A stretch of 64,000 nucleotides of DNA from Cephalotus follicularis (taxonomy: Eukaryota > Streptophyta > Magnoliopsida > Oxalidales > Cephalotaceae), in the NCBI GenBank assembly GCA_001972305.1, contig BDDD01000708.1:189481-253480 (forward strand). The letters run 5' to 3'. The translations under genes and the position numbers were made by a program. The notes beneath the pieces are model-generated. The model worked only from the letters and a program-made list of their open reading frames with translations. It made no database searches and was not told the origin of the DNA. Positions 1 through 12,461 of this stretch are shown piece after piece. Each line of letters opens with the position of its first letter. Positions within the stretch are counted from its first letter, which is position 1.

Positions 1-808
1 GGGAAGGCGGAAATCAAAGCCAAGCAGTTACTACACAACATATGTCAGCCGCTCAGGTCTAACGATACAACGTAAATCACGTATGATCTACTAGTCACCT
101 TTGACTAAGCACTACCGCGACAATAGGAACTCTATTGACAGAGGTGTTGACTCTCCAAATAGATAACCTATGGTGGGTCGGTTCAGTGTCGTGCCTCTGC
201 ATGCACCCCGCATCCGCTTTAGGGTAAAACCCAAATGGCAATGAGATGATCCATCCTCCTTTACCATTCGGAGCAAGCATAACACGGCAAGTCTTTGCGG
301 TTCATCAATTGCCCTAAGAGAGTGAACGAGGTGTTGACTCTCCAAATAGATAACCTATGGTGGGTCGGTTCAGTGTCGTGCCTCTGCATGCACCCCGCAT
401 CCGCTTTAGGGTAAAACCCAAATGGCAATGAGATGATCCATCCTCCTTTACCATTCGGAGCAAGCATAACACGGCAAGTCTTTGCGGTTCATCAATTGCC
501 CTAAGAGAGTGAACCTATGACTTGGAACTTTTGTCACAAAGGAGTAAGGATCTAATTCTCATAACCTCTCAGGCACGAGATCCAACCTTTTACGGACAGG
601 GCGCTATATGTGTATTCTGTTGATATGGTGATCAACTGATCCGTAGAGACGGTATGGGATAATACATATAGCAAAATGCCAATCTTTACTGAAATATGCA
701 CAACAGAACACGAATGGAACTAAGAATGTACGATTCAAGAGTGTGTCATATGCTGAGAACATATGTCTGCAGCCTTCTCGTGGCTTGCAGGGACACCCTA
801 ATCTAACA
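1..808 (-). mobile_element. Ty1/copia LTR, partial (runs off the left edge)
   Basis: Read on the minus strand this begins with TGTTAG at 808 and resembles the copia LTRs at 27671-29187, 29581-31622 and 48373 onward. They share the 'gtgaacctatgacttggaac' stretch and the opening that resembles TGTTAGGTTAGGGGTGTCCC. No copia coding sequence follows at 809, so this is either a solo LTR or the end of an element lying to the left. Its other end and any target duplication are outside the window. Confidence 0.75.
141..514. repeat. 187-bp perfect tandem duplication inside the copia LTR
   Basis: Bases 141-327 and 328-514 read the same by eye, with unit length 187 bp. Related LTRs in this window (for example around 28,720-28,920 and 31,190-31,360) have the unit once. 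The duplication is therefore private to this copy and recent. Confidence 0.9.
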
Positions 809-1348
809 GAGATATGACGAGCGGGCCTCGTGGACGCTTGTTTGTGAAGTGGGCGGAGTTGTGGAAGTCTGGTGAGTCAACTCAGTGAGTTTGACTCACT
901 GCCGGCTGTGACTGTACGATTCGTGGTGAGTCACAGCAAGACACCGGCAGTATTGAATAGATCGTCCAATGTGGAACCTGTTTATGGGTGTCGCCGGAGC
1001 TAAGGAGTGGGCCGGAAACTGGCCGAAGCTCCGATGGCGACAGTATTGTGATTCCGATGTGTAAAGTGTAATGAAATGTATTATGTGTGCAGTGTGAAGA
1101 GATTAGCTGAGGATAGGAGGTTCGATAGCCCAATCGCTAACAGGTAGGTTATACTATTTGCCACATTTCTACATTTGTATGGATTATTGATGTTGTTAAG
1201 TGATTGTTGATTTCTTACATGTTAAATGGAAGGAATGGGGAACTGGGTATATGTATAATCTGTTTTACTAGTTTTAAAACGGATTCCATGGATTTTGGAC
1301 ATAGTTTCACTGATCTGTGAACTATTTTGTAAATAGCATTTTCTATCC

Positions 1349-1364
1349 AAACCGTCGACGGTTT
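1349..1364. repeat. Perfect 16-bp palindrome AAACCGTCGACGGTTT in LTR A
   Basis: A self-complementary 16-mer with a GTCGAC centre. Looser relatives follow at about 1380-1480. It is the AAACC/GGTTT 'dialect' of the TCGA-core arrays seen in other LTRs of this window. Confidence 0.9.
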
Positions 1365-1924
1365 CATGTTTTAAACTGAGCAGTCGATGTTTTATACTTA
1401 TGCTTTCTAAAACCGTCGACTCTTTTGTGTGTTAACTAAATATTCGACACTTTACGTTTTTAAACTAAACTAATCGACGCTTGGTGCCTGTTTTGCAAAA
1501 TGTCACTGTTTCTCGCAGTTTTCAATTCCAAACTGTTTCTTCTTTAAATGGATTTCATAGGAAGCCTCCCTAAGGCCTTGTAACCTATGGAAATCCTTTT
1601 AACACTTGGATTTCAAAGATAAAGTTTCAAAGAAGAAGTTAAGAAAGTTCCCAACAAAATAGTTTACACAATGGTTTATGAAATGATTTCCAATGAATGG
1701 TTTGGATAGCTCCATTTGCAGGATTTCTGGACGCGGATATTCTCCATTTGACTTCCCTTCCATTCATTACAACTTCGCTAGGGTCCAACCTATTGACTAT
1801 TTAGTCTCAATCCTTGTTTTGATGATAACATATTTGCATTTGACAAGTTTAATTGATGTGCAAGGAATTATAAGATCAATACCAAAGCATAAATACAATC
1901 TGCAGAAGAAAACATTGACCTTCT

Positions 1925-2445
1925 AGGAAAAACATCGACGTCCGTACATAAATACATCGACGCCTTCCAAGAAGACATCGACGCCTTTCATGCCTGAAGT
2001 TACAGGACAATTTCACAAGAAGACATCGACTTCCAAAGGCAAAAACATCGACGTCCGTACGAAAGAAGTCGATCCCTAAGTCAAAGACATCGACGTCTTT
2101 TGATGCCAAAGTTACAGGACATTTTCGTGCAATGACATCGACTTCTAAAGGCAAAGACATCGACGTCCGTACGAATGACATCGATGCCTTTCAATGGACA
2201 TCGACGCCTTTCTAGAGCAACCTGGATTTCCCAGAAAACACATCGAGTATTACAGAAGAAGTCGAAGAGATGCTCAAAGTCTAATACCTGGAGTTTTCCC
2301 AGAAAAGACATCGACGTCTTTTGGAAAGAAGTCGACGCCTTTTTAAATAAACAAGACCCAAGAAAACAGGAACGGCTAGTTCAAGCACTACAACGGCTAT
2401 CAGCTACAAAGACATCAACGCCTTTCTGAAAGAAGTCGACGTCTT
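1925..2445. repeat. TCGA-core motif array, 'GACATCGACGTC' dialect
   Basis: More than a dozen irregularly spaced copies of (A)AGACATCGACG(T/C)C(T)TT-like words. The best is AAAGACATCGACGTCTTT near 2083-2100. The array ends about 100 bp upstream of the TATA box at 2539. The homologous LTR at 46821 has an array in the same place built on a different word. Confidence 0.85.
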
Positions 2446-2538
2446 CATACCAGCAGAAATAAAAATCAAAGATTGCAACTATGCATTTATTAATCAAAAG
2501 CTTTCACAAATAAAGCAACGGCTACAAACCTTTTATGG

Positions 2539-2548
2539 CTATAAAAGG
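2539..2548 (+). promoter_or_regulatory. TATA box of the SIRE-like LTR
   Basis: CTATAAAAGG, followed by A-rich transcribed-leader-like sequence. The motif array lies immediately upstream, as expected for a U3 promoter. Confidence 0.6.
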
Positions 2549-4639
2549 AAGACTGAAACCTCTGAGAAGATGTGGAAAAACAAGTGCAGAACATCATACA
2601 TACAAAGATCAAGCAAAACAAACATACAAAGATCAAATCAAATTCAAAGAGCTTTCTCTTCACACTTTTAAGCTATTTTCTTGTTCTCAACTGAATTGAT
2701 CAATTATCTTGTAATATCCAACCTGTGAGAGGTTTAGCTACAAACACTACATTTTATACTTGAATTGTAATAGGGGAGTGAACCCTAGTGAATTTGGGGA
2801 GTGAACCCAAAGAGAATTGTAAGTGATTGAGGTCAATCACAAAGGTGTACCGAATAGCACCCGCAATTGTATTCGGAGAACTAGTGGAAACTCAAGGAGA
2901 CCCTTGGGAAAAGTGGACGTAGGCAAGAGTTTGGCCGAACCACTCAAAACTAGTGTTTGCATATCTCCTAACTCTATCTCTTTACATTTTTGCTTATATT
3001 GAGATTGCTTATTATTATTATTCATTGCGAAAAGTTTAGATTATTTTTAGAAACTACAATAAACCCCCTCCCCCTTAACCAAATGGTTATGAAAATTGAT
3101 TACAAAATAGAATCATGGAAACGAAAATGACTTATGGATACGAAAAAATAACTTATGGCCATGTAAATGATTTTAATGGTTTGATGGATGTGGATCATAT
3201 GAGATCCTTTATGAAATGGTCCCTATCCTTTAAATAAATATATGTCAAGGGTTGCGAGTATGGAATAGTTATGATTATGGATATCATTGCTTGAGACCTA
3301 TGAGATAACCCATTCGTAATCTCCGTTTCCGTCACGAGGATTATGGATGTTAGATCACATCATCATTGGAGGTTACTGGCGCCTACAGGTTCTGACCGTT
3401 TTTACGACTTTACCACTATACTTACGGGTTCTGACCATTTTTACGGCTTTACCACTATACTTACAGGCTATGACCATTTTTACGGCTTAGCCATGATGTG
3501 ATCAGCGTTATCTCTTCCCCACTCGGCTACTACCTCAAAAGGGTAGGTAGTCAGTGGTAGTGCTATCTCGGGCCGGAGGGGCAGAGTAGTACTCAGACCT
3601 ACGGATTGTTTGTCCCTTTGTATGATTTCTGATTGTTTACAGAGTGTCTACAGGCCTATGGCCTTTGATGTGATTAGGACCAGCCAAGTATACCACTGCT
3701 TAGGGATGGTTGGTATACTGACGTTGTCCGCAATTGTCATTCATACTCATGACATTATACGACACATGATACACATTGTTCACTACATGACATATGATTA
3801 TATTGATTACATGCATAGCACATTACTATCCTGTGGCATGCATGACATATTGTTATATACCTGTTGCACTACATGGCATATAGTATACCTACACGACATT
3901 ATGTCGCTGACCCATTTCCCCTGTATATGGAATGGGTCAGGCTCAGGCCCGGGTGATGGACTGCAGTGAGGTAAGCTGAGAAGGACAGGTTTTCTATAGC
4001 AGATTTTGTTAGTTATTTGGTATGCAGATTTTGCTTATATGGAGTTGCTTATAAAGAGTTGTATAAAAAGGGGCCTCATGTTTATGGTTTACTTATATGA
4101 GACGTATAAAAGGCCTTGTATTTATATCTTATTGTACGGATGTATAAGACTTGTAATGTATAACAGACAAAATCTAAAGATGTATAACAGTTGTTTTATT
4201 TCAGCTATCGACCTGCCGACATGTGGCAGTGCTTATGATATGTGTGTTGATGTATTAGACATGAACAGGTCCATCATTTGAGATATTAGAATGATGTAAT
4301 AATGAGTCTAAGTTGTGATTGCTGAGGGTTAAGCCCCATATTTATATAAACTGCTGATTCCTCCTTCGGGAGTGTGAATGTATATAAATTGAGTTTTTCT
4401 TTACAGGGGTTAAGTCCGATAAATGAATACTTCATGCTCGATTTTCGGGAGATTTTAAGAGTTTGTTTTTATTTGAATTGATTATTCCGTTGATGTATTA
4501 TGACTTTGATTTAAATATATATATATGTATATAGCACTTTTGAGTATGATTATATGATTGAAAGGATTGAAGGGAATGTATATATCACGCGTCGGATCGT
4601 GGGGGTTTACCCTCACGGTTCGGGGCGTGATAGGAAACG

Positions 4640-5807
4640 CACAAGACGATGGAGAAAATAACTCTCTAACCGCGGTGTTGAGTCAACTGTCTCAGGTTAT
4701 TACTAATAACAACAATAATAACCATCAAGCACCTTTTCCAGCAAGGCCAACCCTAGAGTAGTTTGCAAGACAAAATCTGAAGACCTTGTCGGGAAAGGTA
4801 GATCCTATGGAAGCCGAGACATGGATCCAAGGGATAGAAAATATCTTCAGAGCAATAAATTGCACAGATCGTCAGAAGGTAGAGTTTTCGATCTACAAGC
4901 TATAAGGAGAAGCAGATCAATGGTGGAGCGTGATCGAGAGGACGAAGACACGTCGAGAGTTAGAAGCGATGACATGGGAAAGGTTTAAGGAAATATTTAT
5001 GGACAAAAATTTTTCTCAGACGATGAAGGACAAAATGGAGGAGGACTTTCTCCGACTAGAGCAGGTGAATCAGAAACCATAGCTCAATACGAGGCAAATT
5101 TTGCGAGGTTGCTCACATGGTGTCGACAGAAGAGAGAAGGGCTAACAGGTTTTGCCAAGGTCTAAAACCTCATATTCGAAGGATGTTGATAGCACAAGAC
5201 TTGCAAACCTACGAAGCAGTATTGAAGTGTGCGCTGAGAATAGAGATTGACAACCAAAGATATCAAAAAAATGGGCAGAGCAGGGACAAGGAAAGAGGAA
5301 GGCAAGTGAATCTTCTGGCAATAAAAACAAGAAAGCGAGGTTTGATGGGGGAAGAGACCCTAAAACTTGCCAACAGTGCGAAAAGATTCATCACGGGGAA
5401 TGCTTGCAAGGAAAGGGAGTTTGTTATTAGTGTGGAAAACCGGGACATCAAGCGACAGAATGCTGACCTGGACAAGGTCAAACTCAAAATCAATGACCCA
5501 TCAAATGTTATAATTGCGGTCAAGAAGGACATATGTCCAACCAATGCACTCATCCAAGGATGGGCAGACAAAGAGAAGGTGGAACCCAACAACCTAGAGC
5601 ACCAGCTAGAACATACGCCATGACAGCTGAAGGTGTGGGAGATCCTAATGATGTGGTGACAAGTACTTTTCCTGTATGCTCTAAAACTGCTCATATGGGA
5701 GCGACGCATTCATTTGTGTCCTTATCTTTTGTACGATATTTAAATACCTTATCACAAATTCTTGAGATAAGTTTAGCAATTGAAACACCAAATGGAAATA
5801 CCCTGAT
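4640..5807 (+). pseudogene. Element B gag and start of protease (fossil)
   Basis: Gag matrix/capsid-like sequence ('ETWIQGIENIF', 'QWWSVIERTKTRRELEAMTW' style) covers about 4740-5250. Cysteine-histidine knuckle remnants follow at about 5380-5545. The aspartic protease start ('GATHSFVSLSFVRYL') lies at about 5697-5740. The protease is then interrupted by the LTR at 5808 and resumes at 8456. This is the Tekay gag-protease layout, matching element C. Confidence 0.8.
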
Positions 5808-8455
5808 TATAATACCCCGTTCGATCACGTGCAGAATTTCAGATTTTATTTGATTTAGCATTGTTATATTGTGTTGGCATAATGTGATCTTTGGGCTATA
5901 TGATTTTAACTTAGGGGTTTTCGTATTTATTAGAATATGAATGTAGGAAAAGCAAAAACTTATTGTTTTGCATTTTAAAATCAGTTTTTAAAATAATAAT
6001 ATGGTTGGTGAATATTAATTTGGGCTTTTATGTTTTAGGCTTAAAGACGTTAATTTTGGGCTGTGGAATATTGGTTGGACTATGTACGTGAATAAGTAAA
6101 ATTAATTGAATTCATTTTATTGTATTGTAAATTAGTTTAAATTAGTTTTATTTATTATAAATGGCAAAATTGTTTTATTAAGGAATAAAATCTTTATTTT
6201 TTTGGTTAAAGGCTTATTTTTCCCTTTTATTTCTCTCCCTCTCCCGTACTCTCGCTCTCTCCCTTCACAAAACAGATTTCTTGCCTTATTTTCTCCCTGT
6301 CAATCCCGAAATTTTGCTCCTTTTCCTTATCATAACAGATTTTGATTTCCTTTTTGCCTTAGCATGACCTAAATTGCCTTTTCTAAGTGGTATATGTATG
6401 CCATTAGTCATTGTGTGCCTCCATTGCGTATCACTCCCCTGGTAGCCGAATTTGAGCCTGTTTTTGTCTCCTTTGCTTCACTGAAACAGGTTTGTGTTAG
6501 CCATTAAGTAGTCGACTGCCTTTTGAAACAGTCGACTGTTTTGCCTTGCAGTCGACTGGACCCCCTGTCACAGTCGACTGGATTCAACCCAGTTTGAGTA
6601 GTTGGCTGCCTATGCCACACAGTCGACTGCCACCCTTTGAGTAGCCGACTGGATCTTGATACAGTCGACTGGAATTGTCCAGAAAAATTTTTGGTTTTAA
6701 GTTTTGTAATCCGTTTGTCCGTCTAATGATTTGGAGTCTGTTTTAAACACTATTAAGTTACTGTTTGATGTTTGGAATGATATTTGAATGCTTATATGAA
6801 TGATATTGTATCTTTTAGATTTTTGTGCTTCGAGGGACTTTTTAAATTGTTGATCAATTCGTCTATCTTTGTTGTGATCGCTTAAGGTAAGGATGTTTCG
6901 TTCCTTGACAACCTCCTACTGTTTTTAAAATAAAAAGATAGTTTTACTTTATGGATAACGTATGGATTATATCGTTCTTCGGTTAACTGATTTTATTGAA
7001 ACTGTACTATTTTACTTTATGAATAACGTACGGATTTTTCATTACATGATATACTCTGATGATTTTATTAAAATAAATCAGTTATATGTTTTAGTGAAAA
7101 CGTACGGATGCTTTCGTTCTTTGGCTATCTATTTATCAAACTAAAATCAATTTTAATCTATGATATCGTTTTATAGACTTGGTTATGTTTTTAGATATGT
7201 TATGAAATGATCATCTCTTTATAGTGGAAAATAAATGAGTTGATGTTACGTAATGATTTTGGCTATGTCCAGAAAATGTTTAGAAAATGCGTTTACGCTT
7301 TTAAATTGTTTTTAGAAATAAAACAATGTTTTGAACTAAGGATACACACAGAGATATTTCCTACCTATGGAGGTACCATAGGCACGTCGTAGGCCTGGCA
7401 CGGGGACGTGACACTTCCGTAGCGGTGTGATTTGACTACGGCGTCTCTCTATGTTTTGAATAAATCCCATGAGGTGGATTTATGGATCCGATTTTGTGAT
7501 AGAGGCGTATGGGTATACTCTAGTTTTTGTTATGTTATGGATTCGGATTTTGGGGATTGATTGTGTAGTACTGTACACGTCTTTCCGTTTGGTATGTGGG
7601 CCTCATGAACCCCTTGCACTTATGCATATGTGTATGCGCTTTGGATCTCGGTAATGAGATATTGCAATCGGATAAGTCTCTGTGATATGTTTGGATCTCT
7701 ATGATGAGATTATGGAATCGGATAAGTTTTATTTTGAAAACTTTAACTTGACTGACGTTAAAGTAATTTGAACGTTTAATATGGATACTGTTTGTTTTTC
7801 GTTTTGAATGTGTTTTGGGATTTTGAACTTGAATTATGTTTTTAAATTGAATAACGTTTTGAAAATTGGATATTCGTTTTGAATTGATTGTATGACTACT
7901 TCCTTCGCTTTTGAAATTAACGTTAAATTATTTTATGCATAAAGTATATGATATTGAAGATTCAGGTATTTTCTATCTTTTAAATTATCGTTTTATGTTT
8001 TATGATTCTATATCCGTACTGAGGCTTTCTCAGCCGCGTTTTGTTTCCATGCGCAGGTATTCTGGGACAGCATCCGGGCAATGTGTGATGAGCGAGATGT
8101 CACCTATGATAAGGATCACTTAGGAGATGGACTCGATTTTGCTTAGTTATTTTATGGTCATGTTAAGACCACTATTTGAACAATGTTAGGCCTTTCAGTT
8201 TATGACTTAGAATTATGTTTAAGTTTTGGTTTATGTTTAACCTTCCAGATTATGTTTAAGTTTTCATATTATGAATAAAGTCTTAGACGATGTTTTAGAT
8301 TTTGAATATTAGGTTTTAGACCATCACGCAATTTGAATAAAAGATAAGTTAATATCTTGATAAAAAGAATAAAATTGAGCCATGTTATAAGATAGATTAT
8401 GTTTAGTCTCGGATTAGGAACCGTAACGACTCCCTTCCGAATCGGGGGTGTTTCA
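5808..8455 (+). mobile_element. Solo Tekay-type LTR inserted in element B protease
   Basis: Flanked by the 5-bp target duplication CTGAT (5803-5807 and 8456-8460). It ends ..GGGGGTGTTTCA, and its first bases read TATAATACCCC where TGTAATACCCC is expected. It is the same family as the minus-strand solo LTR at 35558-38355: both carry the 'cgtcgtaggcctgg' / 'gacacttccgtagc' / 'gaggtggatttatggatcc' blocks and the same CAGTCGACTG-type array. There is no internal region, so it is a product of LTR-LTR recombination. Confidence 0.9.
6500..6685. repeat. TCGA-core motif array, 'CAGTCGACTG' dialect
   Basis: About eight copies of CAGTCGACTG and one- or two-base variants, spaced about 20-30 bp. The consensus is a perfect 10-bp palindrome. 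A pyrimidine-rich tract (about 6220-6300) precedes it. Confidence 0.85.
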
Positions 8456-11400
8456 CTGATAGCCGATAAAGTATAAAGGTCATGTGAACTAGAGCTTTGC
8501 GATAGGAAGTTGCTAGTAGACCTAGTACCTCTAATAATCCTGAATTTCGACGTAATACTAGGCATGGATTGGCTCTCGGCAAATCATGCTAGTGTTGATT
8601 GTTTCAAGACGGAAGTTAGGTTTGATATATCTAATCAACTCGAGTTTATTTTTTGAAGCACGGGAGTTAGTAAACCTCTAAGCTTCATATCAACAATTCA
8701 AGCTAAACGATTGTGGAGAAGCGGCTGTGAAGGTTACCTCGCGTATGTGGTGGACACCAATGAAGAGAAGATGAAGATAGAAGATGTTCATGTTGTTAAG
8801 GATTTTATGGATGTGTTTCCCAAAGATCTACCGGGTATACCACCTGATCGAGAGATAGAGTTTGCAATTGACTTGGTACCTGGAACGGCTCCTATTTCAA
8901 AGAGTCCTTACCGTATGTTCCCAATCGAGTTGAAAGAATTGAAGAATGAGTTGCAAGAACTTTTGGATAAAGGGTTTATCCGACCGAGTGTATCACCGTG
9001 GGGTGCACCGTTGTTGTTTGTAAAGAAGAAAGATGGGACAATGAGACTCTGCATTTATTATCGAGAATTGAATCGAGTTACCATCAAAAATAAGTTTCCA
9101 TTGCCAAGGATCAATGATTTGTTTGATCAGCTCAAGAACGCTCGATATTTCTCTAAAATTCATCTTCGATTGGGTTACTATCAAGTGAAGGTTAAGAAAG
9201 AAGATGTACAAGGAACTTCTTTTAGAACAAGATATGGTCATTATGAGTTTTTGGTAATGTCATTTGGATTGACAAACGCTCCAGCTGTATTTATGGATTT
9301 GATGAATAGGGTATTCAGCAAATTTTTGGATCAGTTTGTGATAGTTTTCATTGATGACATTTTGGTATACTCAAAGAGTCGAGAGGAGCATGCAGAGCAC
9401 TTGACCACCGTGTTACAAACACTGAGGAAGGAACGGCTTTACGCTAAATTCAGTAAATGACAATTTTGGATGGAGGAGGTATCCTTTTTGGGTCACCTGA
9501 TCTCACGGGAAGGTATTTCTATAGACCCCACTAAAACGAAGGCAATAAGAGAGTGGCAAAGACCAACATCGGTAGCCGAGATACGAAGTTTTCTGGGATT
9601 GGTAGGCTACTATCGAAGATTTGTCAAAAATTTCTCTCGCATTGCGAACCCTCTTACAAGGTTGACGCAGAAGAATGTCAAATTCGAATTGTCTGACCAA
9701 TGCGAAAGGAGTTTTTAAAGGAAAGATTGATGAATGCACCAATATTAGCCTTACCCTCAGGATCAGAAGGTTATTTGGTGTATAGTGATGCGTCTCGCAA
9801 AGGGCTTGGTTGCATGTTGATGCAATAGGGGAAGGTGATCGCTTATGCTTCTAGGCAACTTAAAGTGCATGATAGAATTATCCTACTCATGATCTTGAAT
9901 TGGCTGCAGTCATTTTTGCACTAAAGAATTAGCGGCACTATCTGTATGGAGAAAAGTGTGAAATTTTCACCGATCACAAAAGCCTCAAATATATTTCTAC
10001 CCAAAAGGAGTTAAACATGAGGCAAAGGAGATGGCTGGAACTCCTTAAGGATTATGACTGCACTATTCAGTATCATCCAGGAAAAGCAAATGTCATGGCG
10101 GATGCCTTGAGTCGAAAGAACACGGGAAATTTGGCAATGACGATTACCGCATAGGAAGAATTAGTAAGAGATTTCCAAAGATTGAACTTGGAAGTTAGAA
10201 AGCAAGGACAAGGAGCATACATATCTCAAGTCATAGCTCAACCATCTCTAGTTGAAAGAATAAAGCAATGTCAATTTCATGATTTGGAACTTAAGGAGAT
10301 AGCAGATGAGGTACATAATGGAAAAGCGTCACGTTTTAACTTGGGAGTCAACGGTATATTGAGATTCGATTAAAGAATGTGCGTCCCATCCAATGCAGAT
10401 TTGAAGAAGGAAGTAATGACGGAAGCACATAGTTCGAATTTTTCAGTCCACCCTAGAAGTACAAAGATGTATAGGGATTTGCAAGATCTATATTGGTGGA
10501 TTAATATGAAAAGAGAAATTACGGACTTTGTGTCAAGATGTCTTATTTGCCAATAGGTTAAGGCTGAACATCAGTTGCCAAAAGGGACTCTACAATCGCT
10601 TCCCATACTCGAATGGAAGTGGGAGCATATCAGTATGGACTTTGTAACTGGACTTCCAAGGATAGCTAAGGGGAATAACACAATATTGGTGATTATGGAT
10701 CGTTTAATGAAATCTGCTCATTTTCTACCGGTTAAGGATAGTCATTCATTGTGTCAGTTAGCTAGGATATATGAGCAAGAAATAATCAAGTTACATGGCA
10801 TACCTGTATCGATTATTTCAGATCGAGATCCCCGTTTCACATCAAGATTTTGGAAGAGTCTACAAAAAGCTTTGGGCACAAAATTAAGTTTTAGCACGGC
10901 CTTCCATCCATAGACCGATGGACAATCAGAGCGGACTATTCAAACATTGGAAGACATGCTAAGAGCCTGCGTTATAGGCTTTCAAAGGAGTTGGGAGCAG
11001 CATGTGACTTTAATTGAATTCACCTACAATAATAACTTCCAAGCTAGCATACAGATGGCACCTTTTGAAGCACTTTATGGATGAAGGTGTCGAAGGCCTA
11101 TATGTTGGGAAGAAGTAGGAGAAAGGAAGTTATTGGGACCAAAAATGGTACAAGTAACTACTGTAAAAGTAAAGTTGATTCGGAAACGCCTCTTAACAGC
11201 CCAAAGTAGACAAAAGAGCTATGCGAATAAGAGACGAAAGGAGTTACAGTTTGAAGTGGGAGATCATGTTTTCTTAAAGGTATCGCCTTGGAAGGGAGTA
11301 ATGAGATTTGGAAATAAAGGAAAGCTTAGCCCGCGATACATTGGGCCATTTGAGATTTTGGAAAGAATTGGAGACGTTGCGTATAGGCTTGCATTGCCAC

Positions 11401-11684
11401 CAAATCTATCTCACGTTCACAATGTGTTTCATGTATCTCTACTTCAGAAATATATGGCCAACCCATCTCATGTTCTGATAGCTGAACTGATACAAGTGCA
11501 TAAAGACTTATCATATGACGAGCAACTGGTAGAAATTCTGGATTATAAGGAACAAATTCTACATACCAAGACAATTCTATTAGTAAAAGTGTTGTGGACG
11601 AATCATGGAGTCGATGAAGCCACTTGGGAATTGGAAGAAACAATGAGACAAGAATACCCTCATCTTTTTAAGTCTATTGTGTAA
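8456..11684 (+). pseudogene. Element B protease end, RT, RNase H, integrase, chromodomain (fossil)
   Basis: Protease end '[19 protein letters not shown]' (about 8548-8605). Reverse transcriptase runs about 8790-9700, with '[24 protein letters not shown]' and '[11 protein letters not shown]'. RNase H is at about 9770-10110, the integrase zinc-binding and core regions at about 10430-11130, and the integrase C-terminal region at about 11220-11460. The Tekay-type chromodomain tail '[19 protein letters not shown]' follows at about 11585-11640. In lineage and order it matches element C but is far more decayed. Confidence 0.9.
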
Positions 11685-11864
11685 CAAATTTTGAGGATAA
11701 AATTTTTGTAAGGATGGTAGAATGTAATGACCGGAATTTTCATTGAAGTTATTGTTTATGGAAGTGTGCTTGCTCTAACTCTTGTGTGTTGTGGAGTATG
11801 TTGTTTTGCATTGCATGATTGTTTTGCATCATGTTTTGTGTGTTCGGTATCATGTGTTGTGTTG

Positions 11865-12225
11865 AAAGCGTCGACTGCCAGGATGAAGCGTCGATAGTCT
11901 GATTTAATGCGTCAATGGTTAACCTTAAGCGTCGAATGGATGCCTCAAAGCGTCGACTGAATTCCTGACGCCAAGACAAATTAGTTAAGCATCGATGGTT
12001 TATTAAAGCGGCAACGCTTTGAATAGTAAACCAACGACGCTTGTACCCCTTCCAACGCCGGTTTAAACCAGTACGTTTTCATCTTTGGTAACACCTTCAA
12101 CCGATGACGCTTTTCATAAAGCGAAAGCGCTTTGAATTGTTTAAGAACAAATGTAAATTGGCCTTTGACGAAACCTGTAAAGCGGAGACGCTTCAGTTTA
12201 AAGCGCCAGCGCTTTGCCCTGCAGA
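11865..12225. repeat. TCGA-core motif array, 'AAGCGTCGA/AAGCGC' dialect
   Basis: Repeated GCGTCGA(C/A)TG, AAGCGTCGA and AAAGCG(C/T)(T/C)(A/G)(A/G)CGCTT words, about 15 in 360 bp, lying upstream of the TATA box at 12453. A shorter copy of the array is repeated at about 12905-13050 ahead of the second TATA box. Confidence 0.8.
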
Positions 12226-12452
12226 TCAATTGCAGAATCTAGATTTTTGTATCTTTGTGAATTAATTATTATAATTAAAGGACACGTGTCAAGTCATGGA
12301 GTGAGAACTTCAGATATTTTAGCCTAGTAACCATATTAGAATGATGAAAAGTGACAAGTGTCATTAAATTGAAAGTAGAAAATATCATCACATGGGCAAT
12401 AGGTGGCATGATGACTCACAAGGGGAAACTGGCACCCCAAGTTTCAATCCTC

Positions 12453-12461
12453 CTATAAATA
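12453..12461 (+). promoter_or_regulatory. TATA box, first promoter copy in LTR B
   Basis: CTATAAATA after 'caatcctc', with TCGA-motif words 230-590 bp upstream. Confidence 0.6.

Larger units (their letters stand above)
1791..3058 (+). mobile_element. SIRE-like Ty1/copia LTR inserted in LTR A
   Basis: Aligns along its length with the LTR at 46821-48087: the opening '..tctcaatcc..gttttgatgataacatattt', a middle array of TCGA motifs, and the closing 'ccttgggaaa..gtggacgtaggca' and 'ccgaaccact' blocks. A TTTTGATGATAACA opening is typical of SIRE/Maximus LTRs, which is the reason for the lineage guess. No internal coding region adjoins it. A clear target duplication was not found here, so both ends are approximate. 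Confidence 0.7.
809..4631 (+). mobile_element. Ty3/gypsy Tekay-type LTR (LTR A), interrupted
   Basis: This resembles the LTR of element D read on the minus strand. Both have the block 'ataggaagc(c/t)tccctaaggcc' (here near 1560, in D near 56,850), the 'ctatctcgggccggag' block (3565-3580), and an end reading GGTTCGGGGCGTGATA. The first 330 bp also resemble LTRs E1 and E2 ('caatgtggaacc..tttatgggtg'). It is split by the SIRE-like LTR at 1791-3058 and probably continued left of the copia LTR. No primer site follows its end. Gag sequence of element B starts at once, so A is more likely a separate LTR lying in B's 5' part than B's own 5' LTR. Confidence 0.65.

Noticed and set aside
1876-2429. Open frames on both strands with repeated 'TSM' and 'DVDVF' words
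   Set aside because: By-product of the TCGA-core motif array; no conserved protein.
809-4631. LTR A as the 5' LTR partner of the LTR at 11723-14536
   Set aside because: The two do not align, and their ends and promoter regions differ; A instead matches the LTR of element D.
5142-5709. Long minus-strand frames opposite the gag of element B
   Set aside because: Shadows of the gag frame on the other strand, with no match to known domains.
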